Source of the DNA: Symbiodinium natans
Taxonomy: Eukaryota > Sar > Dinophyceae > Suessiales > Symbiodiniaceae
NCBI GenBank assembly: GCA_905221605.1
Contig: CAJNDS010002310.1
Location: forward strand, 5,001 to 69,000
Reading direction: 5' to 3'
DNA length: 64,000 nt
The translations under genes and the position numbers were made by a program. A model generated the notes under the pieces. The model ran no database searches, was not told the DNA's origin, and worked only from the letters and a program-made list of their open reading frames with translations. Every line of letters starts with the position of its first letter. Position 1 is the first letter of the stretch. This document shows positions 9,652 through 21,087 of the stretch, piece after piece.

Positions 9652-11742
9652 CTGAACCCGGTCATTAAAACGGAGACACGCATTGAGTCAACTTCCATCT
9701 TTGGTTGGCACATGATGGAACATGATGGAACATGATGGAACATGATGGAACATGATGGAACATGATGGCACATGGTCTCATGGTCCTTTCGTATGCGATG
9801 CATTGGCCATCTGCTGACTACGTCTCACTGTGTCTCACAGTAAAGACATCCAGGCTCTACCACAGCCTCACACCCTCACGCTTGCTGAGCCAAATAAGTC
9901 AAGACGTCTGGGACTCACATGGACTGACCACCCCACATGCTGAGGCAAAGCGAGTCGAAGTCAAGCTTCGTTGAAGATGAGATGAACATAGTAACATAGA
10001 TGAACTTTCATGCAAAGCCTCGACGCTTCAGCAGGCTTCGCAGCTGAGCCGAGGCATGGAGCAGCGACTGGCCAGGGTTGAATGCGCTGATTTGTGCTGC
10101 GCAGCATCTCCCCAAATCGAAAGGCCAGCCCCCCCCCCCCCCCCCCAGATTTTCTTCTGAACGTTTCGGATGCTGCAGATGGGACGGCCACCCTGCATAC
10201 AGAACAACAGTTGTCGGGACCCACGTCCAACGTAACACCGTCAAAGGCGCTGTACGGCGTAGCTGGATGAAGGTGTTTCGGAGCTTCGTGGCCTCGGCCC
10301 CGAACCCCTTCCTGCCCTCTCCCATTGCATCCCCTTCCCTCCGTTCGCCCCCTCCTTTGCTTGCCATCCCTCCATTCCGCAAAGGCTTCCAGGATCTCGC
10401 CAAGTAAAGCAGGCTCTGGGGTTGCCATGGGTTGCCATGGGTCATGGGTTGCCTCTCGAACAGGTGTGCAAAACTTAGCTACCCAAGCGGCTCTTCGTGC
10501 GCTAAGATTCGAAAGGCAAAGAGCAGCCACAGACATGCGCGAGGCTGCACACCACTTGACCTACTGATGGAACAAGGAATGCTGCCGAGCAGGGCATTGA
10601 AGTGTGAAGGGATGGAAAGTCAGTGCATGCATGCATGGCACACACACACACAGCGCATGTCACATGATCGTCACTGTCCACCTTTTCTCACCAGCTGCGG
10701 GAGCCTTCCGAGCAGCGCGCGGAAAGTACGACAAGCCCAAGTCTAAGTCAGAGCATGGGCGTCCGCTCTGCTGATCTCTGACACCGCTCAAATCACCGGG
10801 ATTGGACATCCCGTCCCTCCAGATGGCTCTCCACATGGCTCGGAAGTGCTCAAGTCTGTCCTTTCACAGCTAGACTGCAGACTGTAGACTCATCTGGCAG
10901 CTGATCATGTGGCCAACTGTGGCAACATAGAATATGGCAACCACCGGAACGGCAGAGATGGCGGGTCAATGCAAGTCGGCCTCCATTGGTGCTTTGCTGG
11001 CGATTGTCCTCCCGCATGTCAGGGGCCAGGAAGTCGAATTGCCAGCTCACCAGAGAGGGCGCTGCATAGGGCACCATAGGGCACCATAGGGCACCATAGA
11101 GCACCATAGGGCACAGTTGCGGAACTCGCCGGGAGCGTTTGGAGCTTTTGGGGACCGTGGCATGGCAGTTAAGGCGCGTCCGCCACGTCCGTCGCGTCCG
11201 TCTGTAGGGCTTTCTGCTCGTCTGCCGTTGCGTCCCTCGCTTCCCCGAGAGCCAACGTGCCAAGTCGAAGAGGCCCAATCCGCGTTCCTCAGCTTCCCGC
11301 AATGCCCCTCTAGAAAACGGAAGATATCGGAGAGAGAACCTTTTTTTCGACTACGGCCGAATGCGGGGGGTGAAGCAGGTGGGGACCCCTCACATGGAAC
11401 TTTGGGAGAAGTGAATGGGACCGGGCGGCAGCTGCCAACAGCTACTTGGCGCACAGTTGCACAATGTCTGGTGGAAGTGCTCTTCAGTGGTTTGAGCAAG
11501 GGCCCTTTGGGGTCGGTCGCCCGTACAGAAAGGGCTTCAGGGGCAGAAGGGGACATGTCCAGGAAAGAAAGCCCCCAGAAAAGCCTCGAAAGACCAGCGC
11601 ACGCGGTAAGAAGCCCGATGGGGCCCTTGAGGCCAGGCCAAGAGAAACAAAAAATGCGCACCTAAACAGAGCCTCACTGATGCGTGAGCTTTCTGCGCTC
11701 CTCCCAGCCCTCAATGATGGTTTGATCCCTTGGCCGAAGCAC
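9652..11742. other. Spacer between TOP2 and the pseudouridine synthase gene
   Basis: I see no convincing exon here, although the missing TOP2 first exon and the synthase C-terminal exons may lie inside. Visible: six copies of a 10-bp unit (catgatggaa) at about 9712-9771, a poly-C tract at about 10127-10146, and five copies of 'ggcaccatag' at about 11066-11114. Confidence 0.5.
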
Positions 11743-13019
11743 TGAGCAACCACTCCACGGCAAGGCCTTCAGACTTGCACATCCGCCGGATCTGGCGATT
11801 TCGGCCTCTTCGTGGATGAGGCAAATGCACGCACTTTGCAGAGAGAGAAGAGAGAGAAGAGAGAGAGAAGAGAGACAAAAGAGCGAGCGCGCAGACCAGG
11901 CTCGCCTTCGCAAAGTACGAAGCGCAGGATGGCCCGAGCTCTGTTCACGTCCTTGCGCCTGGACGTCGTGAAAAGCAAGACCGGCGCACTTGAACAGCCT
12001 ACTGAAGTTGCCCAAGATTTCTGAGTCCCTGGCACCAAGGCCACGGCGCAGGGTAGTGTCCTTCCGCGTTTCGCATTGCCATCCCTGATATCGATGCCTT
12101 CGCGGGAGTACGGAATTCCGGCACGTACTGTAGGCATGCTTATTCACCAATAACAACTTATGCTTACAAAACTGCTTTGAAAAGATTGCTGTATAGTACA
12201 GATTGCTCATGATACTGCAATGATGCTACGATGCAATGACGACATGGCATTGAAAGTTGAGCGGCAACAGGCCATGCACCGGAAGCTCGGGTTGCATGGG
12301 CGTTGCTTCAAAGGAAAGACTCCTACGTTCAAACAAAGACGGTTTCTTTGACTCAACCTTCCAAGGACTCGAGGGAAGGCGCGGAAAGGGGCATATACAT
12401 GGTCAGGCGCGGAAATTATTGAAGGGCAGGAATCTGATCCTGTCTGGCCGTATCTCCTTGTCGTTTTGCCATTACTCGTGCCAGCGAGGCCAGGGTTTGC
12501 AAACCATAGCCGAGATGGTTGAGAGCTTCTCGGGCGCAGGACTAATGCAACTCATGTCGAGGGTTGGAGCTTTTTTCGAGTATAGCCTGCTCTGCGGTCA
12601 CGCACGTCCCGCTGAATGCAAGAGGCACGTAAGGCCAACGACAGGGCAGAGGGTCAGCTGAAACACGCGGAGGGGGAATCCGTCAATGCAGAGTTGAACA
12701 CGCGACCCCCAGGCTGAGGGTGTGAACATCTTCGCATTGTCAGATTCTGGCACGGCGCCCCCCGCAAGTGTACCCGGCACCCGACAATAATCCAATTTGC
12801 GTCCCTCAATCCTCGCAACGAGGCCCCCCTATGCTCCCCTACTGTGAGATGCCCCCCAATTTAGCTTCCTGACCAACTCTTCAGGGGTGTGTGATTGCAG
12901 AGCTGGCAAACGCCCCGCACACTTCTGCCACTTCAGAAGCCCCAAAGCATCGCATCGCCTTCCCGAAGCCGCTGCAGGCTCCGCGCGCCGGGGAGCGGAG
13001 TCACGCTGACCAGGTACTC
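11743..13019 (-). CDS. Pseudouridine synthase exons: C-terminal half
   Basis: Exons at 12959-13019 (EYLVSVTPLPGARSLQRLRE), 12036-12097 (IDIRDGNAKRGRTLPCAVAL), 11906-11951 (DVNRARAILRFVLCE) and 11743-11805 (RNRQIRRMCKSEGLAVEWLL). The glycines of REG and CEG are each split codons. EGRNRQIRRM is the conserved C-terminal motif of the RsuA/RluB/RluE/RluF group. The 860-bp intron between the first two contains no evident coding sequence. Confidence 0.88.
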
Positions 13020-15525
13020 CTCCGCCCGCTTTGCACACGAACACAACTGACGCCCATATGGGTATTGCATATGAGTATATTGAACACAAGCTGCCGCTGC
13101 TCGAAGCACACGTGGAAGAGCTGGCGCCCAGCTCAAGCGAAAGGTCTCCCGGACTCTGCCCGTCGCAACATTCGCAACAAGCTGGAACACACACGACCCA
13201 CACCTCGTGAGGAGACTGTTGGGGATTGGTGCGCAGGAGAAACCTCATGCAAGTAGGTGTCCTACTGACGTTTGAGAGAGGATTCCTGGCTTGTTCCTGT
13301 AGCATTTATCCGATCGACACATCCTTCAAGGAAAACATCGAGCGGTACAAACTGCGAACTGGACGGCCAAGTCTCTCCTGTCGGTACACTAGAGACTCGT
13401 AGTTGCTGCTCCAAGAATGCCTGCTCCTACTGAGGCGCGGAGCAAAACGCACTTCTACTTCAAAGCCGAGTCCTTCTCGCAGCTGCCGGGCCCCGTGAGG
13501 CGATTCCCGAGCTGCGAGGAGTCTGTGAACAGCAGCAGCCCCATGGAGCCGGCATCCAGTCGACCTCGCAAAGATGGCAAAGATGCCACACCTCCTCTGC
13601 GCAGTGTACAGTGGGAGCTGTATTTTGTAGAAACTTGTGTGTACATGTGGCTCGAAGAGCCCTTCAGAGCCAACCACAGAAGTAGATTCCATGATTTAAA
13701 AATGATGCTTGCCGTTGTCCCTGCCACTTCCGCGCCGCCCAGGCCACACGCTCAGCCCTTACAAGAATACTGTACTGTAGCCCAAACGCTGCAGATGGAT
13801 TCAGCCCATGGGTTTTGCTGCTTTGCTCGCAGATTTTGTAGGGACAAGGCTTCATTAAGGCATTTGCACTGATAAGAAATCTGCCGAAGGGAGCGTAAAG
13901 CAGGTACCCCCACCCTTCATCCCCTAACACCTTGACGCAGTTTTCCCCCCCCTGTTTCGTCCTGCCCCGCCCATTCGCCCACGCCTCCGCTTCCACGACC
14001 TAGCCGAAAACAGGACCATGGGGGCCAGCGGCATGGGTTCTGTGTTCACTCGTGTTGACAGGCGGCCGACGGGGCGCAGCGCCGGGATGTGCGGTGCAAG
14101 GAGGCTGCGGTAGGGGGCGGGAAGTGCCTCCTGAGGGCACTCAGCATGTATCGACACAGCGGACATCTGAATATTCATCCATATCCCGTAATATCCCCAA
14201 CTCAACAATGAGAGAGCCAGCGTCCTGCAGCGCTCGCAGGTGCCGGTCCGTGCTGCTTTGTGTGGTGCGCAGGGAGGTCACCACCCCGGGCGGCTTGTTG
14301 AAAAGGACCAGGCCTCATAACTGCACATCTGGATACAAATCGAGCTAATCTGTCAAAACCCCTTGATCATTCTCATTCCAATCCCCCCGCAAGAGCCTGC
14401 ACCCGGGTGGTTGGGAACAAGCACACCCGACGCGTGGAAGCCGTATCGACGTCTTCCCTCGCCAGTTTCTCGAGGGCCCTCCTCCTTCTGGATCTCGCTG
14501 TTGCTAGGTTTCTGGACAGTTTTGGAAGCAACAGCCGGTCTCTTCGGTCTCTTCGGTCTCTTCGGTCTCTTCATCTTGGCTGCAAACAAAACTACCCCCA
14601 CATAATGGGGGCCTCGGCTTCTTTGGATCAGTGTGCCCAAGCCCCAAGCTGTTCAGGCCAGAACCATCGTAGCTGCCCCTGTGCCATCTTACACTGTAGG
14701 ACGACAGTTCAGTACTTACAGCTTCGTGCCACGCACATGTGCGGAGCACGAGCATGCGAGACAAGCCAAGCACTCTCGTGCTGAGAAGAGATTTAAGGAA
14801 TGCAAGGTTTCGTGATCTTTCGGCCGTTGCATCTTTGATTCGTTTGAGGAGGAATTGTACAACGTGAAGACCAAGCATGACTCCGAGACACTCCGAGGAT
14901 GCTCAAAATTAGGAAAAGACCCCCGCACCCCCCTTTGTGCGTCGGATCACCCTCGGAATCCCCTGAGAGCATGGGGAAGTGGGGAAGGAGCTCCGCCACA
15001 ACATGAAAGCTTTCTGTGGGGGAGTAGGGGAAGCCTTTCACAGAAAATCGGTTGAGCGTGGCACACAAGCGATGCCAAGCGACGAGGCGGCTCGGAGTCC
15101 CAGTCGGGCAGAACAACTTTGCCGACGCCCCGTAGTCTGATTTCGTCGCCGGCACGGACTTTGGAGAAGGGGTCCCTCACAGTGGCCTTGAAGGTGCAGA
15201 CCACGGGCTGCCCCCTCCCCCCGGACAGCAGGTCGGCATGAATGAAACTCGTAGGCTTCTCTTGTCTAGCACGGTTCCCTCTCTGACTCTCTGACCTTTT
15301 CGTGGTGTCTGCATATTTGCCTTGTTCACCATCACATTGCCGGCTCTGACCTGCTTCGCTGCCTCCCGGCGGCTGAGGACTCCTGCCTTTGCAGCGCGAC
15401 ACAGAACTTCTCACTACAAGTAGAGAGACAGAGAGAGACAGAGAGAGACAGACAGAGAGAGACAGAGAGATTTTATCATGGGGCACCTTGCTAAGGAAAC
15501 GTTCCAGCTTGAAGATGCGCCGATC
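11743..15525 (-). CDS. RNA pseudouridine synthase, RsuA/RluB family with S4 domain
   Basis: Predicted enzyme isomerising uridine to pseudouridine in ribosomal RNA. At least ten exons read in frame from an N-terminal S4 RNA-binding domain (FLSKAGVLSRREAAKQVRAG) through the family motifs NKPPGVVTS, PVGRLD (catalytic Asp), GLLLFTDS, EYLV and EGRNRQIRRM. All ten acceptors are AG then G. Donors are GC, GT and apparently GA. The organisation resembles bacterial RluB/RsuA more than TruA/TruB/Pus types, so a plastid or mitochondrial rRNA target is possible, but I cannot verify a targeting peptide. It is upstream of TOP2 and in the same orientation. The first exon and the final C-terminal exon are not identified. 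Confidence 0.9.
13473..14313 (-). CDS. Pseudouridine synthase exons: catalytic core
   Basis: Exons at 14225-14313 (LVLFNKPPGVVTSLR), 14067-14130 (EALPAPYRSLLAPHIPALRP) and 13473-13564 (RLDAGSMGLLLFTDSSQLGN). The catalytic aspartate is the D of GRLD, whose glycine codon is split by an intron starting GCCGCC. The first and third introns are best read as GA donors (GACGCT and GACTCG), which give continuous phase. Confidence 0.9.
15129..15525 (-). CDS. Pseudouridine synthase exons: S4 domain
   Basis: Exons at 15487-15525 (DRRIFKLERFLSK), 15321-15386 (AGVLSRREAAKQVRAGNVMV) and 15129-15186 (ATVRDPFSKVRAGDEIRLR). Donors are GT, GC and GC. The S4 fold binds structured RNA, and SRREA is its hallmark. 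The third exon ends with one base that completes a Gly codon with the next exon at 14313. A (GAGACA)n microsatellite lies in the intron at about 15420-15470. A possible upstream exon with an in-frame Met near 15690 is not certain. Confidence 0.88.
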
Positions 15526-17900
15526 CTGCATCAGCAAAAGCTTTGAGAAAAAGAGCACACTCCGCTGCTTCAACTGTAAGCGTGTACTCACACCGGGGCC
15601 TCAACTGCTGAGTCGCTAGCTTCGCCCGCAGACAAGGCCCTGCGACACTGCGAACAAGCTGTTGGGCGAATGTAGCGCCCCTGTCACCATGAAGTGCCCC
15701 ATCTTTCGCTGCGTGGTCCTGTGCCCCTTGCGGGTGCAGTGCCAGGTCCACGTCAGGACCCCCCAAGACGCCCACCTTCGCACTGACCGAAAACATCAGA
15801 CAACCATGACGACCATGACCGCCACAACGCCGCCAGGCCTCGAGGGCCGAGGCGTGCGCACTCGCAAGGCGTGTGCACCGCTTGGAGCAGCAGCCACGGA
15901 CCGTGGCCACCACGTCTCCCACACTCGGGAGCTCGGGAGCATGGCATTCCGCGGATTACGAGCACCAATGTGTTTCCAAAAGGGTGCTGCACAGCTAAAT
16001 GCTCATCCCATGCACAAAAATTGGTCCAACCCTGCTGCTGCCCCCCTTGCTGGCTAGCTCTTGCCATGCTCCAACCATATGTGTCGCACCACGACCCTTG
16101 AACCTGAAGCATTCCACACTGGCATCACTGGCTTGCGCATCCCGCCCACACAGTTGCAAAACGGACCTTCCGCCAATCAGGGAGCTAATCTAACGGAAGC
16201 CGCAAGGTGCGCAAATCAACCGGCGATGATCATCGAAATATACCGTAACGTATTGTATTTGTAGCGCAACAGTTGTTGGTGCTGTCACTTTCGCTCATGG
16301 TTCTGTTGCCTCCTCGCATCTGAAGCTATGAACTCCAAGCCACCAAGGTTGATGGCTGGCTCGCGGCTCCGTGTTCTCTACGCATGTGCACTGACTGTTG
16401 GACAGCTCGACAAGTGATGCCAGATGCGCCGGCTGATACAATCACTGTGTGTGTCCGCTGCTTACTCGCCTCGGCTTCCTGCTCCAGACGTCTGGAGCAA
16501 GCAGAGCCGCATCGGGCCCTTCCCGGAGCCCAACCCTTCCCTCCCCGTGCAACCTGTGGGACCCCGCCCCCCCCAATAATCGCTTGGAGGAGCTGCAAAC
16601 CGATGCCGTGGAGGGTCCCGCCTGTCGGCGGCTCCTGCACAGAGAGCGCCTCAAAACGCACGAAAAGCCTCCACCCCCCCCCCCCCGCCCCAACCCCCCC
16701 TCACCCACCCACCGCTGTCAGCGCCAGCTTCAACTCTTCCAGGGCCTGACGGTAAGCTGGATCTGGATCCTGAGTACCTGGACACCAGAACTCCCACCTG
16801 CAGGATGAAACTAAACTTAAACTCAACTAACTCCAAAAGAGTCAAGGCCCTCAGCGCTTCAGAAAACACCGAGGAGGCCACGAAATCAAAACTGTCCGGA
16901 TCATTGAAGTGAAACTCCTCATTCCCAAGAAGCTTCAGCAAAGTACCAAGGCCATCCAAACCTTTCCAGGTTCTAAAAACATTCATCACACCACTACAAA
17001 GTCTGGAAGATTCAATATAACCACCGAATTAACCCTATATTCATTTATCAATCGGGTATTATCACCATAGCGATATTATATTAGCAATGTTTAACAATAG
17101 ATGTATATGAAAAAAGAGACATGGCGACGACGATGACTGTGCTGCAGGCGATACAATGGGTTTCTGGAGCGAGTTGTTGAACCAATCCTGGCCCGATTAC
17201 CCAGTTGCAAACCCCGACTTCCCGCGGACCGCACACTAACAAAATGGTCTTTTCACAAAGCTATGCTGTCCTGGCCCTTGCTTATTACATGGACAACAAA
17301 CCATTCCCTCCATGTCCGCCAAGCAGTGACTACGACGATGACTGCGTCTGCAGGCAAAACAACGAGTTTCTTGAGCGACATGTTGACGTCGGCAGACAAT
17401 ATCAACCAAACCTGCAAGAGCACCAACCCGCCCCCAAACCATAAAACCCTGAACCCTGAACCCCAAAACCCTAAACAAAAAGCTCAACCACAAGCGCATT
17501 CGGCACAATTCTTGTCCGAAACCTAGGCCTCGACGGTGAGACCGTCCAGGGGCGGCGCAGTTGTGACCTAGCGCTTGTTCAGGAGCTTCGTGCTGGGTGT
17601 TTTAGGGGTTCGAGTATTTGGCTTGATGCTCGCACCCCTCGGAAATAAAGCAGATGCTTCGGAGGAGATTCTACAGGGGCTCAGGTTTCAGTTCTTTTGG
17701 GGGGGGAGACCTGTTGGGGCTACCTTGAAGCACTTGCTGAATTTGTCAGGTGCCTAATCCAAGCATGTAGGCCGCTACATTTAAAGTGGTGGGCCGAAAC
17801 TTGATCAAATATCTCGGAAACATCAGAACTCAGGATAGGCTGCCTCTACGGTGTGCAGCAGATTGTCCCATACGTATTTTAGACATATATAAGTTTCTTT
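15526..17900. other. Spacer with dispersed repeat, no assigned gene
   Basis: A 27-bp sequence at 16602-16628 recurs exactly at 34990-35016 and is followed by poly-C (about 16674-16686). An A/T-rich stretch lies at about 17015-17120. Fragments of AACCCTGAACCC and CCCTAAAC type (17445-17480) again look like degraded telomere repeat. I see no assignable exons. Confidence 0.45.
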
Positions 17901-18791
17901 TTATATATGTATATGAAGTAGGACTCGAGGGTGTTGCTCGCCGTCGCTCGGGCCTTTCGTGGGGAAGAGTCTGTTCCTCGATGAGCGGAAGGCCGGGGTC
18001 GAGTTCCGAAGCGAAGCTTTCCCATGTTCTGCCTGACCTTGTCCACTGATTTCGGTCGAGAGCTCCTCCCATGTTCGGGCCCCCGGCTTGCTTCCCTGGC
18101 TCTGGACGCGGGGCTCGCTGATCGATCGTCCACTTCGCTCACCTTGCTCCAGTCGGTCAGCTGCCCAGTGTTCTCCGCCACCTCCTCTTGTTCTACTTCT
18201 TCCGGGCGAGGTCGGTCTCCTTCCGGACGGCGTCGTCGGTGAGGCTCGTCGGGCTTCTTCCGGTCGGCCATTATCCGGAGGGCGGGGCGAGGAAGGTTGG
18301 GCGGGATTCGTCATATACTCCGTTCCTGAGACCTCATTGGCATCGGAGATGCGATACATGAAGATTGCAACAGTGTCGGTCTTGTGTGGCAAGGGTCGTC
18401 GAAGACGGGTATCGATAGCAACTTCTTCATCCAAAAGCTGCAAACCCGACGACGAATCGAACACACTTCGACGGACAACCGTCGACCAGTCGGGGCCTCT
18501 CTTGCCAGGACCGACCGCGTTCAAGACATTTCTATCATGACGGGCGAACGATCTCAACATTGCCGGGGTAGCTTTGGAGGTCACGGATTCTTGGGGCCCT
18601 GCAGGTTCCGCATGATAAACTGGGGCGGCTTCAAGGTGACGGGTTAGTTCGGGCTCGTGCGTGGGGAACATCTGCTGGGAGAACTCGGCAACTGGTACGG
18701 CGTAATGTCCACCAATCGTCTGAACGAGGCCATAATTCTTGACTCCTAATCTTCTGGAAGACACGGTGTGACGTTCAGTATCTATCATCAT
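17901..18791 (-). pseudogene. Post-protease fragment of the copia-like element
   Basis: An open frame of 296 codons starts with TERHTVSSRRLGVKNYGLVQ, which looks like the end of the protease/linker region of this element type. It passes into Pro/Arg/Ser-rich sequence (GRRPTSPGRSRTRGGGG) with no integrase zinc motif. The junction near 18.6 kb may mark an internal deletion. The far end has no recognisable domain. Confidence 0.5.
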
Positions 18792-19069
18792 GCCTGAGCC
18801 TCAAGATGACCCTCACTCCCATAGTAGTGGCCTCGAAGATGAAAGCAAACTCGCTACAGAGCTCACGCCCATCCCCAAACCTGAAGCTTTCCTTCTCCCT
18901 CTCGGATTTCATCCATCTGCCCAAGGAACGTAGGTGCTGAATGTGTTGATTCACCCACAACTGACTTCACGCACCCCAAATCCAAGATCAAGCTATGGCA
19001 TAACTCTCGCATCGACCAGAAAGCTTCATAATCCACAACAGTGCTTTCATGATTCCTGCCACCCAACAA
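18775..19069 (-). pseudogene. Retropepsin-like protease segment, broken
   Basis: One frame (18863-19069) holds LILDLGCVKSVVG, where a retropepsin would have D-T/S-G. The adjoining frame (18775-18960) holds FRFGDGRELCSEFAFIFEAT, the strand usually found about 40 residues downstream in this element type. Leucine in the catalytic triad position (Asp codon 18980-18982), together with the frame break, points to an inactive protease. Confidence 0.65.
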
Positions 19070-19113
19070 GCATGTCCCCGAGCAGAACTTCCCGGTCGTG
19101 CAGCCATGTATCC

Positions 19114-20976
19114 CTACCAGGACTCAAGCAAGCTCCATTGCTCCGGGCTTCCGACTGAAGGCCCTGCGGTAACGTGCACAGCATGCGAGTTCTTCGAACC
19201 GCCGCTCTGCTTCATGGGACATTCCTTCGGCCAATGGCCCAAGCGCCCACAGATAAAGCAAGGCTCCTTCTTCTGCTGCTCTTTGATCCACGCGCGGGCC
19301 TTGTCCCCTTGGTTGCCCTCCTTCTTGAAGAACTGCCGCATCTGCTTCAGCTCGTTCACCCGCTTCTTAGCCTTGTACTCCTGGGCGTAGACTTCTGCAG
19401 GGAGATCACTGGCTTCGTCGCCCTCGGAGTCGCTCTCTTCTTCGGGTCGGCGATCACGATCTGAGTCCCTCTTGCTCCGATCCTCCGGCGAAGATGGCTC
19501 CTCTGCCGACGAATCATCCATACCATCATCTTCCAAGATCGCACGGAACACCTGCTTTCACTTCTTGAAGTTTCGCGCGCGGCGATCCCGAGGGCGACGT
19601 CCTTCTCACGACCTCCAGCGCCTCCACGATCGTGCCCCTCGCGATCACGGCGTCCCTTCGGCGCCAGGTACTCGTCCTCATCTGGCAAGTTCGGCCCCCC
19701 GCGCCCTATCGGACACCCATGCTGTCCTTCCAGTTGCTCCGACAACTCCAGGATGGCATTGACGAGTCTCGTCTCATCCGAAAGGCCCCCAGAAGCCGTT
19801 TTGACCAGGGCCTCGTCCTTCTTGGTCAATCGCGCCGCATCCAACAGGTGGCCCACCTTGTAGCTCTGGCACTGGTCGTTCTCCTGCCTGTATATCGTGG
19901 CTCGGTTGATGAAGGACTCCAAGGACTCGCCTGCATACCTCGAAGAGGCGCATGAACTTCTGTCTCTTTCGATCGATGTCCTTGTGTTCCAACAACCTGA
20001 TGATCGGTGACTTCTCCGTCTCCGCCTTGATGATCTCCACCCCGTTCTCGGACGCGACCTGCTGCACCGTGAGGTGGTTGGCGATCTTCGCCGCTCGCTC
20101 CTTCAGCGCTGCTGCATGATCCTGGAGGCTCGCGCTTGCGGAGGCAAGTGAACCCCCTCCGAGGCCAACCAAAACTCAACTGCCCGCCAGAAGTCCTTCC
20201 ATGATTCTCCAGGGTGGGCCTTGAACTCAGGTGGAAAAGAGTTGCGCAACCTCACATACGCAGCAGGCTTCGGCGCAATCGCGGGCGTGCCTTCTTCCGT
20301 GGAGAGCACTCGGTCGCCCTCCGTGACTTTACCGGGACACTCACAATCAAGCATGCCCGGTAGCTGTGCAGCATGTTCTTGGACGGGTCGAGCTTCAGCA
20401 AGTGGTGGGTCGTGTCGTCGACCACCTCGGGGCGGCGCTCGTCCAAGCTCTTCCGGCGAATCGGGTACTAGGTCTCGAAGCCGGACGCCATCCCCGCTTC
20501 CTCTGCTCTGTCGCAAACCCGTCCAAGCATCACGATTGGGCTCGGCCTCCACCGGCGGTGTCGGGGCGTTCTCCCGCCTGTATAGCAATCGGGGGAGAGG
20601 AACTTCCGATTTTGGGGGTAGAAGAGGCTGCATCTTCGCTATCCGAGGACCAGTTCTCACGTCTTCCCCCTCTCCTCCAGGCTGGACGGACTAAGTCCAA
20701 ATGACTTGCCCTTGGGTCTTCGTCCCAACTTGAAGACTGAGTCCACGAATACCAAGACCACTGGCGCCACTCCTCTTCGGAGGCCTGCCAGCTCCCTTGG
20801 CTTCCATTAACTCTCATTTCTCCATCGGCCAATCTCTCGATGTCTTCTCGCCGGGCTCGACCTTGCTCCAGCGCGCCCCGCACTGACGGTGTCCAGGGTC
20901 GCGCCCCTGTCGCACTCAGGACTGTCAACTCCACTGCGGCCCACCGCCCGCCCGCAGCATCGCGGAAGATACTCAT
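19114..20976 (-). pseudogene. gag region of the copia-like element, frame-broken
   Basis: Starts at an ATG (20974-20976) about 100 bp after the primer-binding-like site. The N-terminal part is acidic, Ser/Trp-rich and low in similarity to anything. The core is split over frames at 20103-20660 (SWKDFWRAVEFWLASEGVHL), 19774-20172 (SPIIRLLEHKDIDRKRQKFM) and 19356-19922 (VGHLLDAARLTKKDEALVKT), followed by an Arg/Asp/Glu-rich hinge at 19114-19551. Capsid-like gag would package element RNA, but the frame changes make this copy non-functional. Confidence 0.75.
19219..19260 (-). pseudogene. CCHC zinc knuckle of the degenerate element
   Basis: CFICGRLGHWPKEC has the standard C-x2-C-x4-H-x4-C spacing of retroelement nucleocapsids. 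It lies in the same frame as the basic/acidic hinge just upstream. Confidence 0.85.
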
Positions 20977-21075
20977 GGCTCAAAATTAACCCGGCCACTA
21001 CCTAACCAACCAAACAAACTCACTTCCCCAACACCACCCAAAAACCGCCTAGGAGCCCCCGCCCCACTATCGGAG

Positions 21076-21087
21076 GCTCCGCTACCA
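21076..21087 (-). promoter_or_regulatory. Primer-binding-site-like sequence
   Basis: The minus strand reads TGGTAGCGGAGC, starting with the TGG that pairs with a tRNA CCA end. It resembles the initiator-Met-tRNA primer sites of Ty1/copia elements. The identical 12-mer precedes the gag frame of the other retroelement at 59611-59622, which supports it as the priming site. Confidence 0.65.

Larger units (their letters stand above)
17901..21087 (-). mobile_element. Degenerate Ty1/copia-like retroelement
   Basis: Read right to left: a primer-binding-site-like 12-mer at 21076-21087, a gag region from about 20976, a CCHC zinc knuckle, a retropepsin-like segment, and a fragment ending near 17901. 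The coding frame changes at least seven times, so this copy cannot make a full polyprotein. No integrase or reverse transcriptase motifs are visible, so the 3' half is deleted or unrecognisable. LTRs could not be delimited by eye. The gag and protease wording matches copia elements of dinoflagellate genomes (from general knowledge, no search run). Confidence 0.8.

Noticed and set aside
15640-15720. PurK-like RKMGH motif on the minus strand
   Set aside because: No other carboxylase motifs nearby; the region is directly upstream of the pseudouridine synthase S4 exons and is more likely its 5' end or an intron.
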